A DNA stretch of 64,000 nt from Streptomyces sp. NBC_01296 (lineage in GTDB: Bacteria > Actinomycetota > Actinomycetes > Streptomycetales > Streptomycetaceae): assembly GCF_035984415.1 (NCBI RefSeq), contig NZ_CP130720.1, forward strand, positions 8,742,001 to 8,806,000, read 5' to 3'. A program made the position numbers and the translations under genes. The stretch's first letter is position 1, and each line of letters opens with the position of its first letter. Below are positions 7,535-16,077 of this stretch, one piece after another. The notes beneath the pieces were generated by a model. That model worked only from the letters and a program-made list of their open reading frames with translations, ran no database searches and was not told the DNA's origin.

Positions 7535-8422
7535 TCAGCTGGCTGGGGTGTGTGTCTCTTCGGGGGCGTGCGGCCTGATGGTGGGCGTGCCGGTCCAGCT
7601 GGCGAGTATGCCGAGGGCCTCGGCGGAAGGGGAGGCCGGTTCGGGGGTCAGGACGATGAGGGTCTGGTCGGGGTCGCCCTCGACGGACAGGGCCACGTAG
7701 TCGAGGGTGAGGTCGCCGACGAGCGGGTGGTGCAGGTGTTTCGTGCCGGTGGTGTGGGCGAGGACGTCGTGGTCGGCCCACATGCGGCGGAAGGCATCGC
7801 TGTGCAGGGAGAGCTCTCCGATCAACTCGGTGAGCTGTGGGTCGTCCGAGTGGCGTCCTGTGTACAGGCGCAGCGTGGCCACGCAGTCGCCGGCGGCCTT
7901 CTCCCAGTCGGTGTACAGGCTGTGGGCCGCTTCGTCGAGGAAGACGTAGCGGGCGAAGTTCCGATCGCGGTGGGGTCGGGCCTGCAAGTCGGTGAAGACG
8001 GCGGAGCCGAGCCGGTTGGCGGCCAGGATGTCCATGCGCCGTCCCAGGACCATCGCGGGGACGGCGAGGGCGTCCAGGGCCCGGTACAGGACGGGGCGGA
8101 CCCGCTGCGGGCTGAGCGGCCGCTTGCTGCGGGTGCGGGCAGCGGTGGGCTGGGCGAGGTCGAAGAGGTGGGCGCGTTCGGTCTCGTCCAGCTGAAGGGC
8201 GAGGGCGACGGCGTCCAGGACGGTTTCGGAGACGTTCTGGGTGCGGCCCCGCTCCAGGCGGACGTAGTAGTCGACGCTGACCCCGGCGAGCTGGGCGACT
8301 TCCTCGCGGCGCAGCCCCGGTACCCGGCGGGCGCCGGGATGCGGTGCGAGGCCGGCCTGCTCGGGGGTGATCCGGGCTCGGCGGGTGCGCAGGAACTCAC
8401 GGATCTCGGCGCTGCGGTCCAT
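7535..8422 (-). CDS. XRE-family regulator with MmyB-like ligand domain
   Basis: 295 residues from ATG 8422 (MDRSAEIREFLRTRRARITP). The helix-turn-helix spans about residues 28-75 (GLRREEVAQLAGVSVDYYVR, then LERGRTQNVSETVL). The C-terminal two thirds match the MmyB-like ligand-binding domain, which in homologues binds fatty acid-like ligands (ILAANRLGSAVF, VGDLTLDYVAL). It is transcribed away from the aldo-keto reductase at 8673 and most likely controls it from the 250-bp shared region. Both lie inside the transposon-like unit, so gene and regulator appear to move together. Confidence 0.9.
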   Translation of the reverse strand: MDRSAEIREFLRTRRARITPEQAGLAPHPGARRVPGLRREEVAQLAGVSVDYYVRLERGRTQNVSETVLDAVALALQLDETERAHLFDLAQPTAARTRSKRPLSPQRVRPVLYRALDALAVPAMVLGRRMDILAANRLGSAVFTDLQARPHRDRNFARYVFLDEAAHSLYTDWEKAAGDCVATLRLYTGRHSDDPQLTELIGELSLHSDAFRRMWADHDVLAHTTGTKHLHHPLVGDLTLDYVALSVEGDPDQTLIVLTPEPASPSAEALGILASWTGTPTIRPHAPEETHTPAS

Positions 8423-8672
8423 GCATCCACCGTACGGCGGGCCCGGGCCCGCCAGTGTCCTGGAAGGGGGTACTGGCAGACCCCCGGAACAAGGGTGCCC
8501 CCTACGGCGGCCCACGCGGTGGCTGCGGGTGGTTGCCTGGATGGCGGGCTCACCGCATCGCGCTGATCATGGCATCCGGCGGTCGGCCCTGGTGGGTATC
8601 CGCCGTGAGCGGCTGCTCCGCCCCGGGCGTGATATCGCCCGGGAACCGGAAACCGAGGAACGGAACTTTCTG

Positions 8673-9650
8673 ATGAAGCACATCTCACTGGGTGGTCTGG
8701 AGGTCTCCCGGATCGGCCTGGGTGCCATGTCGATGTCCGGCTACTACAACGTCGGAGAGGGCAGCGACGCCGAGTCGATCCGCACCATCCACCGTGCACT
8801 GGACCTGGGCGTCACCCACCTCGACACCGCCGAGATCTACGGCCCCTACACCAACGAGGAGCTGGTCGGCCAGGCTCTCAAGGGGCGCCGCGACCGGGTC
8901 GTGCTGGCGACCAAGTTCGGCTTTGTGCAGCACTCCGGTGGCGGCCCCGGCGTCATCGACAGCAGCCCGGCGAACGTCCGCACCGCCGTCGAGGGCTCGC
9001 TCAAGCGTCTCGGCACCGACTACATCGACCTGTACTACCAGCACCGGGTCGACCCGAGCACTCCTGTCGAGGACACCGTCGGGGCACTGGCCGAGCTGGT
9101 CGCTGAGGGCAAGGTCCGCCACATCGGCCTGTCCGAAGCCGGCCCCGACACCATCCGCCGCGCCCACGCCGTGCACCCGGTCACCGCGCTGCAGACCGAG
9201 TACTCCCTGTGGACCCGGGACGTCGAGGCGCAGATCCTGCCGCTGCTGCGCGAGCTGAACATCGGCCTCGTGCCCTATTCGCCGCTCGGCCACGGCTTCC
9301 TCACCGGCCAGATCCGCTCCACCGACGACATTGCCGACGACGACTGGCGCAAGACCAACCCGCGCTTCACGGGCGAGAACTTCCAGCGCAACCTGCGCAT
9401 CGTCGACGAGGTCAAGGCCGTCGCCGCCGAAGCGGACGCGAGCCCGGCACAGATCGCCCTGGCCTGGCTGCTCGTCCAGGGCGACGACATCGCCCCCATT
9501 CCCGGTACCAAGCGCGTCGCCCGCGTCGAGGAGAACACCGCTGCCGACGCCATCGAGCTGACCGACGCGCAGGTCGAGAGGCTGAACAACCTCACCCCGG
9601 CTGCTGGCGAGCGCCACGACGAAGGGAACATGGCCGTCATCGACCGGTGA
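8673..9650 (+). CDS. Aldo/keto reductase
   Basis: 325 residues with the (beta/alpha)8 pattern of NAD(P)H-dependent aldo/keto reductases. The catalytic tetrad is visible: Asp and Tyr in HLDTAEIYG, Lys in LATKFGF, and His in LYYQHRVDP. The C-terminal IPGTKRVARVEENTAA binds the cofactor phosphate. The closest class is the YajO/AKR13-like group reducing small aldehydes and ketones; the substrate is unknown. Start ATG 8673 gives the family-typical MKHISLGGLEVSRIGLGAM. A strong terminator follows at 9703-9738. Confidence 0.93.
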   Translation: MKHISLGGLEVSRIGLGAMSMSGYYNVGEGSDAESIRTIHRALDLGVTHLDTAEIYGPYTNEELVGQALKGRRDRVVLATKFGFVQHSGGGPGVIDSSPANVRTAVEGSLKRLGTDYIDLYYQHRVDPSTPVEDTVGALAELVAEGKVRHIGLSEAGPDTIRRAHAVHPVTALQTEYSLWTRDVEAQILPLLRELNIGLVPYSPLGHGFLTGQIRSTDDIADDDWRKTNPRFTGENFQRNLRIVDEVKAVAAEADASPAQIALAWLLVQGDDIAPIPGTKRVARVEENTAADAIELTDAQVERLNNLTPAAGERHDEGNMAVIDR

Positions 9651-9702
9651 CCGGGCACACCTTGTGACGGTGGCGTCCGCAGGCTCGACACCAGTCATGG
9701 CC

Positions 9703-9738
9703 GCGAAGCCCCTGGATCATAAGGTCCAGGGGCTTCGC
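9703..9738 (+). terminator. Terminator of the aldo/keto reductase gene
   Basis: Perfect 14-bp arms, GCGAAGCCCCTGGA (9703-9716) and its complement at 9725-9738, with an eight-base loop, 52 bp after the stop. Confidence 0.88.
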
Positions 9739-9789
9739 GAGCTTTCTGGCGCATCTCAGAGGGCTGAGCGTCGATGTGGCCAACTATCG

Positions 9790-9912
9790 GGTTCTGACCG
9801 CGCTTCCGTGAGGCCAAAGAGTCCCGCACTGCTCAGGCGGTTGCACGGCGGCTGCCTGTCCTCGACGTGGCCATCCTTCTGGCGTAGTCATCACGGAAGG
9901 GCGGTCAGAACC
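9790..9912. repeat. 123-bp inverted-repeat-bounded right end of the composite element
   Basis: This block has the 22-bp terminal repeat at both of its own ends (9790-9811 and 9891-9912, one mismatch). It is therefore shaped like a MITE or an IS deleted to its ends. Its outer 99 bp matches 7356-7454 in inverted orientation. Confidence 0.8.
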
Positions 9913-10079
9913 TTGGAAACGACCGGTGTTGCTCCTCGCCTCACTTGATCTAGTTTTCAACGGCTCGGGATGATTGGCATGCTTGATGCTGGTGGCGAGC
10001 CGGGGTTGCCTGGCCGATCGGGTGCGACCTGTGCGTCCCGGCCCTGCTCAAGCCCGTTCGGTGCCTGTTCGGGGCAGCC

Positions 10080-10595
10080 CTACGCCTCCGCGGGGGTGGT
10101 CGGTCGCGTCGCGTAACGGTGGCGCATGGCGTCGCTGGCTGCGGGGCCTGCGGTGAAGACGTAGGTCCCGCTGTCGTCGAGTCGGCGGCCGGTCTTGGCG
10201 TCGACGACGACGGGTTCGACTTCCTCGCCGTTGTGGGCGTCGATGAGGATCATGCTGCGTTCGGCCGGTGTGAGGCGGGAGTTGCCCCATGCGGCCAGGG
10301 CGACGATCACCGGGCGCAGGGAGCGCCCCAGTTCGGTGAGGACGTACTCGTGGCGTACGGGGTTGGTCTGGTAGGGCCGGCGCTCCAGCAGCCCGTCCGC
10401 GACGAGGGTCTTCAGCCGGGTGGTGAGCATGCTGGAGGAGATGCCCAGGCTCTCCTGGAACTGGTCGAAGCGTGTGTAGCCGTCGAAGGCGTCGTGGAGG
10501 ATCAGCAGCGTCCACCACTCACCGACGTGTTCCACCGTCGTGGACAGCGGGCACTCCCGGTCCTCCAACCTGATCCGGCTTGCCACGGCGACCAT
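10080..10595 (-). CDS. HxlR-family transcriptional regulator
   Basis: 171 residues. The HxlR signature is clear: RECPLSTTVEHVGEWWTLLI with the conserved Cys-Pro, then FDGYTRFDQFQESLGISSSML winged-helix and the ERRPYQTNPVRHEYVLTELG wing. Members sense redox or electrophile stress, often through that cysteine, and repress a divergent dehydrogenase. Here it faces the SDR at 10695 across a palindromic region of 100 bp. The C-terminal extension (residues about 115-171) is longer than the minimal HxlR fold and is found in actinobacterial members. Confidence 0.92.
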   Translation of the reverse strand: MVAVASRIRLEDRECPLSTTVEHVGEWWTLLILHDAFDGYTRFDQFQESLGISSSMLTTRLKTLVADGLLERRPYQTNPVRHEYVLTELGRSLRPVIVALAAWGNSRLTPAERSMILIDAHNGEEVEPVVVDAKTGRRLDDSGTYVFTAGPAASDAMRHRYATRPTTPAEA

Positions 10596-10603
10596 CCCTT
10601 CAG

Positions 10604-10646
10604 TTACTGCTAAAGTCGAAGTTACTGGCTTCTATTTTAGCAGTAA
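10604..10646. promoter_or_regulatory. Operator between HxlR regulator and SDR
   Basis: TTACTGCTAAA (10604-10614) and TTTAGCAGTAA (10636-10646) form a perfect 11-bp inverted repeat with 32-bp centre spacing (three helical turns). A third half-site, GTTACTG, occurs at 10621-10627. This low-GC patch in a GC-rich region lies between divergent genes, which fits binding by the HxlR dimer pair. Confidence 0.82.
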
Positions 10647-10694
10647 AGACGGGAGCGGTGCCCTCTGCGCCCGCGTCCGGGAACGGAGCACACC

Positions 10695-11480
10695 GTGACC
10701 ACATCCATCAGTGAATCCCTCGAAGGCCGACGCGCTCTGGTGACCGGCGGCACCAAGGGCACCGGGGCGGCCATCGCCCGACGTCTCGCCGAGGCCGGCG
10801 CGACCGTGCTGGTCACCGCCCGAAGCCGCCCCGGCGACGTCGAGGAGAAGGCGTTCATCACCGCCGATCTGTCCAACGCCCAGGGCGCAGTCCGCGTAGC
10901 CGCCGAGGTGGACGCCCGCGTGGGAGGCGTCGACATCCTGGTCAACACCCTAGGCGGGTCCGAGGCGCCGGCCGGAGGGTTCGCGGCGCTCGGCGAGGAC
11001 GACTGGGCAAGGGAGCTGAACACGAACCTGCTGGCCGCGGTCCGCCTGGACCGCGCACTCCTCCCGCACATGATCGCCAAGGGCAAGGGCGCGATCGTGC
11101 ACGTCACCTCGATCCAGCGCCGCATGCCGCTGTGGAACGGCACCCTGGCCTACGCCGCCGCCAAGGCCGCCCTGACCACCTACAGCAAGGGCCTGGCCAA
11201 CGAGGTCGCCCCGCACGGCGTCCGCGTCAACACCGTCTCGCCCGGCTTCGTGCAGACCTCGGCCGCCGACAACCTCGTCGCCCGGATCGCCCACGACGCA
11301 GACATCACCCAGGAAGCGGCGCTGGGCCGGCTCATGGACTCCCTGGGCGGCATCCCGCTGGGCCGCCCCAACCGCCCCGAGGAAGTCGCCGAGCTCGTCG
11401 CCTTCCTCGTCTCCGACCGCGCTTCGGCCATCGTCGGCGCCGAACACGTCATCGACGGCGGCACCACCCCCACCGTCTGA
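10695..11480 (+). CDS. Short-chain dehydrogenase/reductase
   Basis: 261 residues from GTG 10695. The classical SDR features are present: TGGTKGTGAAIA cofactor loop near residue 17, the NTLGG stretch, Ser in VTSIQRR, and Tyr-x3-Lys in YAAAKAAL. The tail IVGAEHVIDGGTTPTV is the usual end. It is a soluble NAD(P)-dependent oxidoreductase of unknown substrate. It is followed after 25 bp by a SnoaL-like gene, so they form an operon controlled by the divergent HxlR regulator. Confidence 0.94.
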   Translation: MTTSISESLEGRRALVTGGTKGTGAAIARRLAEAGATVLVTARSRPGDVEEKAFITADLSNAQGAVRVAAEVDARVGGVDILVNTLGGSEAPAGGFAALGEDDWARELNTNLLAAVRLDRALLPHMIAKGKGAIVHVTSIQRRMPLWNGTLAYAAAKAALTTYSKGLANEVAPHGVRVNTVSPGFVQTSAADNLVARIAHDADITQEAALGRLMDSLGGIPLGRPNRPEEVAELVAFLVSDRASAIVGAEHVIDGGTTPTV

Positions 11481-11505
11481 ACCCACCCCCACCCCAAGGA
11501 CCGTC

Positions 11506-11865
11506 ATGCACGACAACCAGCCCCGCACCACCACTCCCGACACCCTGCCCGAGGTGATCACCCGCTACCTGACAGCACACCGCGCCCACGACACCGCCAC
11601 CGCGATCACCGCCTTCACCCGCGAAGCCACGGTGATCGACGACGGCAACACCTACGAGGGCACCCAGGGGATCGGGGAGTGGCTCGACCGATCCGCCACC
11701 GAATTCACCTACACCATCCACCTCACCGACGCCCAGCAGACCGACGCAACCCGCTACATCGCCACCCACCACCTCGAGGGCAACTTCCCCGGCGGGTCGA
11801 TCGATCTGCGCTACCAGTTCACACTCCGCGACGGCCTCATCGAACGTCTCGTCATCGGACCCTGA
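11506..11865 (+). CDS. SnoaL-like (NTF2-fold) protein
   Basis: 119 residues with the SnoaL_2/NTF2 pattern: ITRYLTAHRAHDTATAITAF, DDGNTYEGTQGIGEWL, then a sheet-rich C half ending FTLRDGLIERLVIGP. Such small cone-shaped proteins act as isomerases, cyclases or binding proteins; no catalytic residue can be assigned here. It is the second gene of the SDR operon and one of five SnoaL domains in the window. Confidence 0.85.
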   Translation: MHDNQPRTTTPDTLPEVITRYLTAHRAHDTATAITAFTREATVIDDGNTYEGTQGIGEWLDRSATEFTYTIHLTDAQQTDATRYIATHHLEGNFPGGSIDLRYQFTLRDGLIERLVIGP

Positions 11866-12089
11866 GTCCTTCCAACGCCACCCGTTGCCGCCTTATGCGA
11901 GAAGCCCGCTCGCCCGTCAACGCCGTTCCAGGCCGTCGTGCCCAGCCACTCAACCACCGGGCCGGCCCTGTAGTTCGGGATCAGCACGTGCGCGTCTGAG
12001 GACTCAAGGCGAGCAACTCCGAGGCCATCCTCAGTCAGGGTGAGATTCAAATATCCCCGTCAACCCGGCGAATCTGCACGGTCAGAGCA
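11866..12089 (-). other. Short intergenic region with a possible gene fragment
   Basis: Between the convergent SnoaL genes. A minus-strand frame from a TTG near 12050 reads NLTLTEDGLGVARLESSDAH and onward to WLGTTAWNGVDGRAGF with good codon bias before running into the neighbouring gene. It has no recognisable family and no clear stop of its own, so it is probably the remnant of a gene. Confidence 0.3.
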
Positions 12090-12536
12090 CTAGCGAGGCT
12101 CGGCGGGCCACCCGATGGCCTGGAAGACGGCGACGGGGTCGAGGTAGTCCCGCCAGTGCGTTACCTGACGGTTCTCGATGGTGATCACGGAGACGAAGTG
12201 GTTGTCGTAGGCGCGTCCCGTGTGGACCACGTTCCCGTGCACGGCGTACTCCAACACGACGACGGACGTCGCGGGGTCGTGGTGGACGGCGAGTCCGTCC
12301 GCGCTGTGCAGGAACATGATGTCGCCGTAGCCGCGGTACAGGTCGGCGACCGCCCGCCGCCCCTGGATGCGGCGCGGGTAGCCGGGGACGGAGACCACGT
12401 ACTCGACGACCACGTCCTCGGCCAAGAGGTCGAAGAAGTGCTCGCCGTCGACCAGGCCCGCCAGGCCCTCCTGGACGATGCGGAAGAACGGGTCCAGCGC
12501 CGCGAAGTCGGTGATGTCGTCCACGGGCCCGGTCAC
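12090..12536 (-). CDS. SnoaL-like protein with nuclear transport factor 2 fold
   Basis: 148 residues from GTG 12536, which overlaps the stop of the NmrA-like gene by four bases (GTGA). The pattern is SnoaL: PFFRIVQEGLAGLVDGEHFF, then EYVVSVPGYPRRIQGRRAV and NRQVTHWRDYLDPVAVFQAI. The latter resembles limonene-epoxide hydrolase-like and ketosteroid isomerase-like proteins. Coupling to an NAD(P)-binding enzyme suggests successive action on the same small molecule. Regulation probably comes from the divergent AraC gene at 13493. Confidence 0.87.
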   Translation of the reverse strand: MTGPVDDITDFAALDPFFRIVQEGLAGLVDGEHFFDLLAEDVVVEYVVSVPGYPRRIQGRRAVADLYRGYGDIMFLHSADGLAVHHDPATSVVVLEYAVHGNVVHTGRAYDNHFVSVITIENRQVTHWRDYLDPVAVFQAIGWPAEPR

Positions 12537-13381
12537 CGGCCCGCCGTCCAGGCGTGGGCGTTGCGCCGGGCGAAGTCGAGGAAGGCGGTCGGGGGCCGGC
12601 CGGTGACTTTCTCGACGTCGTCGTTGGGCGTGGAGCCGTTGCCGGAGGAGATGGCGCCGGTCAGCCAGCGCAGCATCACCGCGTAGTCGGCGGGGACGAG
12701 GCCGGCGGCGATGGCGCCTTCGATCCACACCTCGGGGTCGAGGTCGTGGTGCGCGACGGTTCGGCCGGTCACGGCGGTGATGGTGTCGGCGACCTCTGCG
12801 ACGGTGAGGGCCTGCGGGCCGGTGGGCGCGTAGTGGGCGCCGGCGTGGGCGGTGGGGGCGAGCAGCGTCTCGGCCGCGACGGCGGCGATGTCGTCCGCGT
12901 CGACGAAGGCCTCCCTGCCGCCGCCGGTGGGGACCGTGACAGCCCCGTCGATGACCGGCAGGTGGGCGTCGGCGAAGTTCTGCATCACCCAGGAGGGGCG
13001 CAGGACGCAGTGGGTGATGCCGCCGCGGGCGGCGAGGTCGGCCTCGACGGCCTTGATGTCGACCTGGGGCGGTGCCTGGTCGGCGCCGTAGGTGCTGAGG
13101 TAGGTGACGTGGCGGACGCCTGCGGCTTCGGCGAGGTCGAGGACGGCGGCGACCTGGTCGGCGTAGGTGACGCGCATGACGGGGGTGACGAGGTAGAGGC
13201 GGTCGACCCCGGTCAGGGCATCGGGGTGGGTCGTGGGGTTGTCCCAATCGAAGGGGACGTCGCCGCCGTGGCGCGCCGCAGTGCGGGCGCCCAGGCCACG
13301 TTCGGTGAGCTTCTTCGCCAGGAGTGAGCCGGTGCGGCCAGTGCCGCCGAGGATGAGAGCGGTCTGCGGTGATCCAGTCAT
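12533..13381 (-). CDS. NmrA-like NAD(P)-binding protein
   Basis: 282 residues, atypical SDR. The dinucleotide motif GGTGRTGSLLAKKL is at residues 12-25; the NmrA/QOR2-type features TYLSTYGAD and VLRPSWVMQNFA follow. Homologues include NAD(P)H:quinone reductase 2 and redox-sensing NmrA proteins; no catalytic YxxxK is obvious. It is transcribed leftward from the shared region with the AraC-type regulator and is coupled to the SnoaL gene behind it. Confidence 0.9.
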   Translation of the reverse strand: MTGSPQTALILGGTGRTGSLLAKKLTERGLGARTAARHGGDVPFDWDNPTTHPDALTGVDRLYLVTPVMRVTYADQVAAVLDLAEAAGVRHVTYLSTYGADQAPPQVDIKAVEADLAARGGITHCVLRPSWVMQNFADAHLPVIDGAVTVPTGGGREAFVDADDIAAVAAETLLAPTAHAGAHYAPTGPQALTVAEVADTITAVTGRTVAHHDLDPEVWIEGAIAAGLVPADYAVMLRWLTGAISSGNGSTPNDDVEKVTGRPPTAFLDFARRNAHAWTAGR

Positions 13382-13492
13382 GGGTCCATCGTGAGAGCAC
13401 CAAGGGAGCGGATCAATGCGCGAATAGCTCGTTCTTTTACGTCAAACGCTCGTTCCATTGCCGGGTGTGGCCGTCCTGCCGATACTGGTCGG

Positions 13493-14431
13493 GTGGACAT
13501 ACTGCAGGATCACCTGGCGCGGGCGCGTGCCGGCGGCGCGGTCTTCGCCCGGACGGTCGCCGAGCCGCCGTGGGGGCTGCGGCTGGCCGGCTCGATCCAG
13601 CTGGCCGTGCACACGGTGGTCCGCGGCCGGGGATGGCTGTGGCTCACCGACCCGGGCCACGCGGTGGAACTCGTGCCCGGGGAGGTGACGCTGGTACGCG
13701 GCGGACCGGACCACCACATCGGGCACGAGCCGGGCACCGACTGCCTCGACCCGGAAGAATTCCGGGCCCGGCACGCCCACGACGCGCAGGCCGAGAACCC
13801 CCGGGCGACCGTGTTCCTCTGCGGCGCCTACCGGTTCACCGGCGACATCGGCAACGGACTGCTGGAGGCGCTGCCACAGGTTCTCACCCTGCAGGCGGCG
13901 GTCGGCGACCCGCTGCGGGACGTCATCTCGCTGCTCTCCCACGAGCTGGCCGCACCCGAACCGGGCCAGCCCACCGTGCTCGACCGGCTCCTCGACGTCC
14001 TGCTCGTCCTCGCCATCCGCAGCGACTTCCGCCGCAGCCCCACTGCTCCCCGCTGGTACCGGGCCCTGGCCGACCCCCGCCTGAACGCCGCACTGCAGGC
14101 CATGCACGGGGACGCCGGCCGCGACTGGTCAGTCCCCGAACTCGCCGCGATCACTGGCCTGTCCCGGGCAGCCTTCGCCCGGACCTTCCGCGACGTGCTC
14201 GGCCAGACCCCCATGCAGTACCTGACCGACTGGCGCATGGCCCTCGCCCGCGACCACCTGCGCAACGGCGAACTCGGCATGGCGACCATCGCCCGCACGA
14301 TCGGCTACAGCTCGCCCTACGCGTTCGCCGCCGCCTTCCGCCGCCACCACGGCGAACCGCCCGGAGCCTGGCGGCAACGGGAGTCGCTGCGCGAGCCGGA
14401 GCTCCCTGCCCACGGTTCCCACGCACACTGA
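13493..14431 (+). CDS. AraC-family transcriptional regulator (cupin sensor)
   Basis: 312 residues when started at GTG 13493 (VDILQDHLARARAGGAVFAR). This is the usual start of the group; the longer frame to 13391 would run into the divergent promoter. N-terminal cupin domain with LRLAGSIQLAVHTVVRGRGW and LVRGGPDHHIG; C-terminal double helix-turn-helix (WSVPELAAITGLSRAAFART, ARTIGYSSPYAFAAAFRRHH). It probably controls the divergent NmrA-like/SnoaL pair. Confidence 0.9.
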   Translation: MDILQDHLARARAGGAVFARTVAEPPWGLRLAGSIQLAVHTVVRGRGWLWLTDPGHAVELVPGEVTLVRGGPDHHIGHEPGTDCLDPEEFRARHAHDAQAENPRATVFLCGAYRFTGDIGNGLLEALPQVLTLQAAVGDPLRDVISLLSHELAAPEPGQPTVLDRLLDVLLVLAIRSDFRRSPTAPRWYRALADPRLNAALQAMHGDAGRDWSVPELAAITGLSRAAFARTFRDVLGQTPMQYLTDWRMALARDHLRNGELGMATIARTIGYSSPYAFAAAFRRHHGEPPGAWRQRESLREPELPAHGSHAH

Positions 14432-14456
14432 CCCCTCCCCCTCGCAGGATCTTCCC

Positions 14457-14820
14457 GCCCGAGACTCAGCTGGTCGACATGCCATGATCCCCTTGCTGGA
14501 GAAGATCCCGCCGATTGCCGGCCTGGTCGGACGGCTGCGGAAGCGGCCCGACAGCCTGCTTGGTGACCGCGGCTATGACCACGACAAGTACCGCCGCCTG
14601 GTCAGGGCGATGAGCGTCAAACCCGTCAATTGCCCGACAGGGTGTCCCTCATGGGTCGGGACCAGGAGTCCACCGCTGGGTGGCCGAGCGGACCATCGCC
14701 TGGTTCCACGGCTTCCGCCGACTCAGGATCCGATGGGAACGACGCGACGACATCCATGAAGCCTTCCTCGGCCTGGCCACCTGCCTCATCCCCCACCGAC
14801 ACGTCCGGCGCCTCTGTTAG
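14457..14820 (+). pseudogene. IS5-family transposase remnant (C-terminal)
   Basis: Two blocks of a DDE transposase in different frames. The first (from about 14484) reads IPPIAGLVGRLRKRPDSLLG followed by DRGYDHDKYRRL, a catalytic Asp region. The second (about 14670-14820) reads VAERTIAWFHGFRRLRIRWE and IHEAFLGLATCLI to the stop. The join near 14640 has lost the sequence between. It is the inactive tail of an insertion sequence, wedged between the AraC regulator and the esterase. Confidence 0.82.
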
Positions 14821-14825
14821 GGCCT

Positions 14826-15797
14826 TTAAGAGTGGAGTGCTCGGCGCAGTGCCTCGACGGCCAGCGTGCGTGCGACAACGGTCGCCTTGGAGTCGCGGAG
14901 GCTGTCGAGCATGAGGAAATCGTGGACCATCCCCAACACGCGCACCGCGGTGACGTCCACACCGGCCTCGCGCAGCTTGGATGCGTACGCCTCGCCCTCG
15001 TCACGCAGTACGTCGGCCTCATCGGTGATGACCAAGGTGGTGGGAAGGCCGCGCAGCTGCTCGATGTCGGCCCGCAGAGGGGACGCGTAGATCTCTTCGC
15101 GCTGCCCGGGCTCGCTCGTGTAGGCGTCCCAGAACCACTTCATCCCGTCGCGGGTGAGGTAGTACCCCTCGGCGAACTGCTGGTACGAGGGCGTGTCGAA
15201 GTTGGCGTCGGTGACAGGGTAGAGCAGCACCTGGGCCGCCAGGCTGACATCGCCGCGTTCCTTGGCCATCAGCGCGAACACGGTCGACATATTGCCGCCG
15301 ACCGAGTCGCCGCAGACCGCGATCCGGGAGGTGTCGAGGTTTTGCTCCTCGCCGTTTTGGACGATCCACTTTCCGACCGCGTAGTTCTGCTCGATCTGCG
15401 TGGGGTACTTCGCCTCGGGGGCCAGGTCGTAGACCGGGAAGACCACCGCTGCGTCCGATCCGACCGCGAGTTCACGTATCAGTCGGTCGTGGGTGTTCTC
15501 GTCACCGAATACCCATCCGGCGCCGTGGATGTACAGCACCACCGGGAGGGTTTTCGTCGCTCCCTCGGGGCGGATGATACGGGCGCGGACGTGGCCGTAT
15601 TGTCCCGCGTCTACGCTCACCCACTCCTCGGTCACGGCGGGCTTGGCCACGCCCTCCCCGGCCTGCAGGTCATCGAGCATCTCGCGGCCGTTCTCCGGTG
15701 GGACTTCGTAGATGCGCGGGTGCGGTGAGGTGGCGTCCGCCAGCTCTTTGGCCGCGGGTTCCAGGACGGGGGTCGGGAACGACGGATTCGCGGGCAT
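14826..15797 (-). CDS. Alpha/beta hydrolase, hormone-sensitive-lipase family
   Basis: 323 residues. The oxyanion motif is YIHGAGWVFG (family HGGGW), the nucleophile lies in CGDSVGGNM, the acid in DEADVLRDEGE and the base in LGMVHDFLM. This is the full catalytic set of family IV esterases, acting on short acyl esters in the cytoplasm. No signal peptide is seen. The gene stands alone, directly behind an IS5 remnant, so its 3' side may have been rearranged. Confidence 0.92.
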   Translation of the reverse strand: MPANPSFPTPVLEPAAKELADATSPHPRIYEVPPENGREMLDDLQAGEGVAKPAVTEEWVSVDAGQYGHVRARIIRPEGATKTLPVVLYIHGAGWVFGDENTHDRLIRELAVGSDAAVVFPVYDLAPEAKYPTQIEQNYAVGKWIVQNGEEQNLDTSRIAVCGDSVGGNMSTVFALMAKERGDVSLAAQVLLYPVTDANFDTPSYQQFAEGYYLTRDGMKWFWDAYTSEPGQREEIYASPLRADIEQLRGLPTTLVITDEADVLRDEGEAYASKLREAGVDVTAVRVLGMVHDFLMLDSLRDSKATVVARTLAVEALRRALHS

Positions 15798-15960
15798 GCC
15801 ACGCCTCCTGTCTCGGCAGATTTGGGGACTGCGGACAGCGCCGAGCCAGTTTCATCGTCTCTCAATGGCGAATCGGCGCAACATCGGGAGAGGGCGGGCT
15901 CGGCTTCTGTTAGGGCCAGTAACCGCCTCCCAATCCGGTGAGCAAACGCTGTTGCTTCCT

Positions 15961-15983
15961 GAGCTCTGGCTCAACTTCTGTGG
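15961..15983 (+). repeat. IS/MITE end repeat
   Basis: CTCTGGCTCAACTTCTGTGG matches the terminal repeats of the 143-bp element at 39212-39354 and the single end at 39995-40017. It is a lone remnant end in a gene-free region. Confidence 0.7.
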
Positions 15984-16077
15984 ACCTGTGCTGTGCGAGC
16001 TCTTGTAGGCACCAGACCAATTCGCTGACGTGCCGGTTTCCCGTGTGCGCCGACTTGATGCGCCGAGTGTCGGCTCG

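Larger units (their letters stand above)
7348..9920. mobile_element. Non-autonomous transposon carrying XRE regulator and aldo-keto reductase
   Basis: The ends 7356-7377 and 9891-9912 are perfect 22-bp inverted repeats (GGTTCTGACCGCCCTTCCGT... inward). The inverted similarity continues to about 99 bp (7356-7454 against 9814-9912) with about five mismatches. TTGGAAAC is found immediately outside both ends, at 7348-7355 and 9913-9920, as expected of an 8-bp target duplication. The right end has a second inner copy of the 22-bp repeat at 9790-9811 (one mismatch), so each end looks like a deleted insertion sequence. The unit holds only the two cargo genes and no transposase. GG-starting ends and an 8-bp duplication are ISL3-like, but the family is inferred. 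Confidence 0.85.

Noticed and set aside
13369..14487. Alternative plus-strand frame across the AraC gene
   Set aside because: Arg/Pro-rich shadow; the AraC frame has cupin and helix-turn-helix motifs and a proper start.
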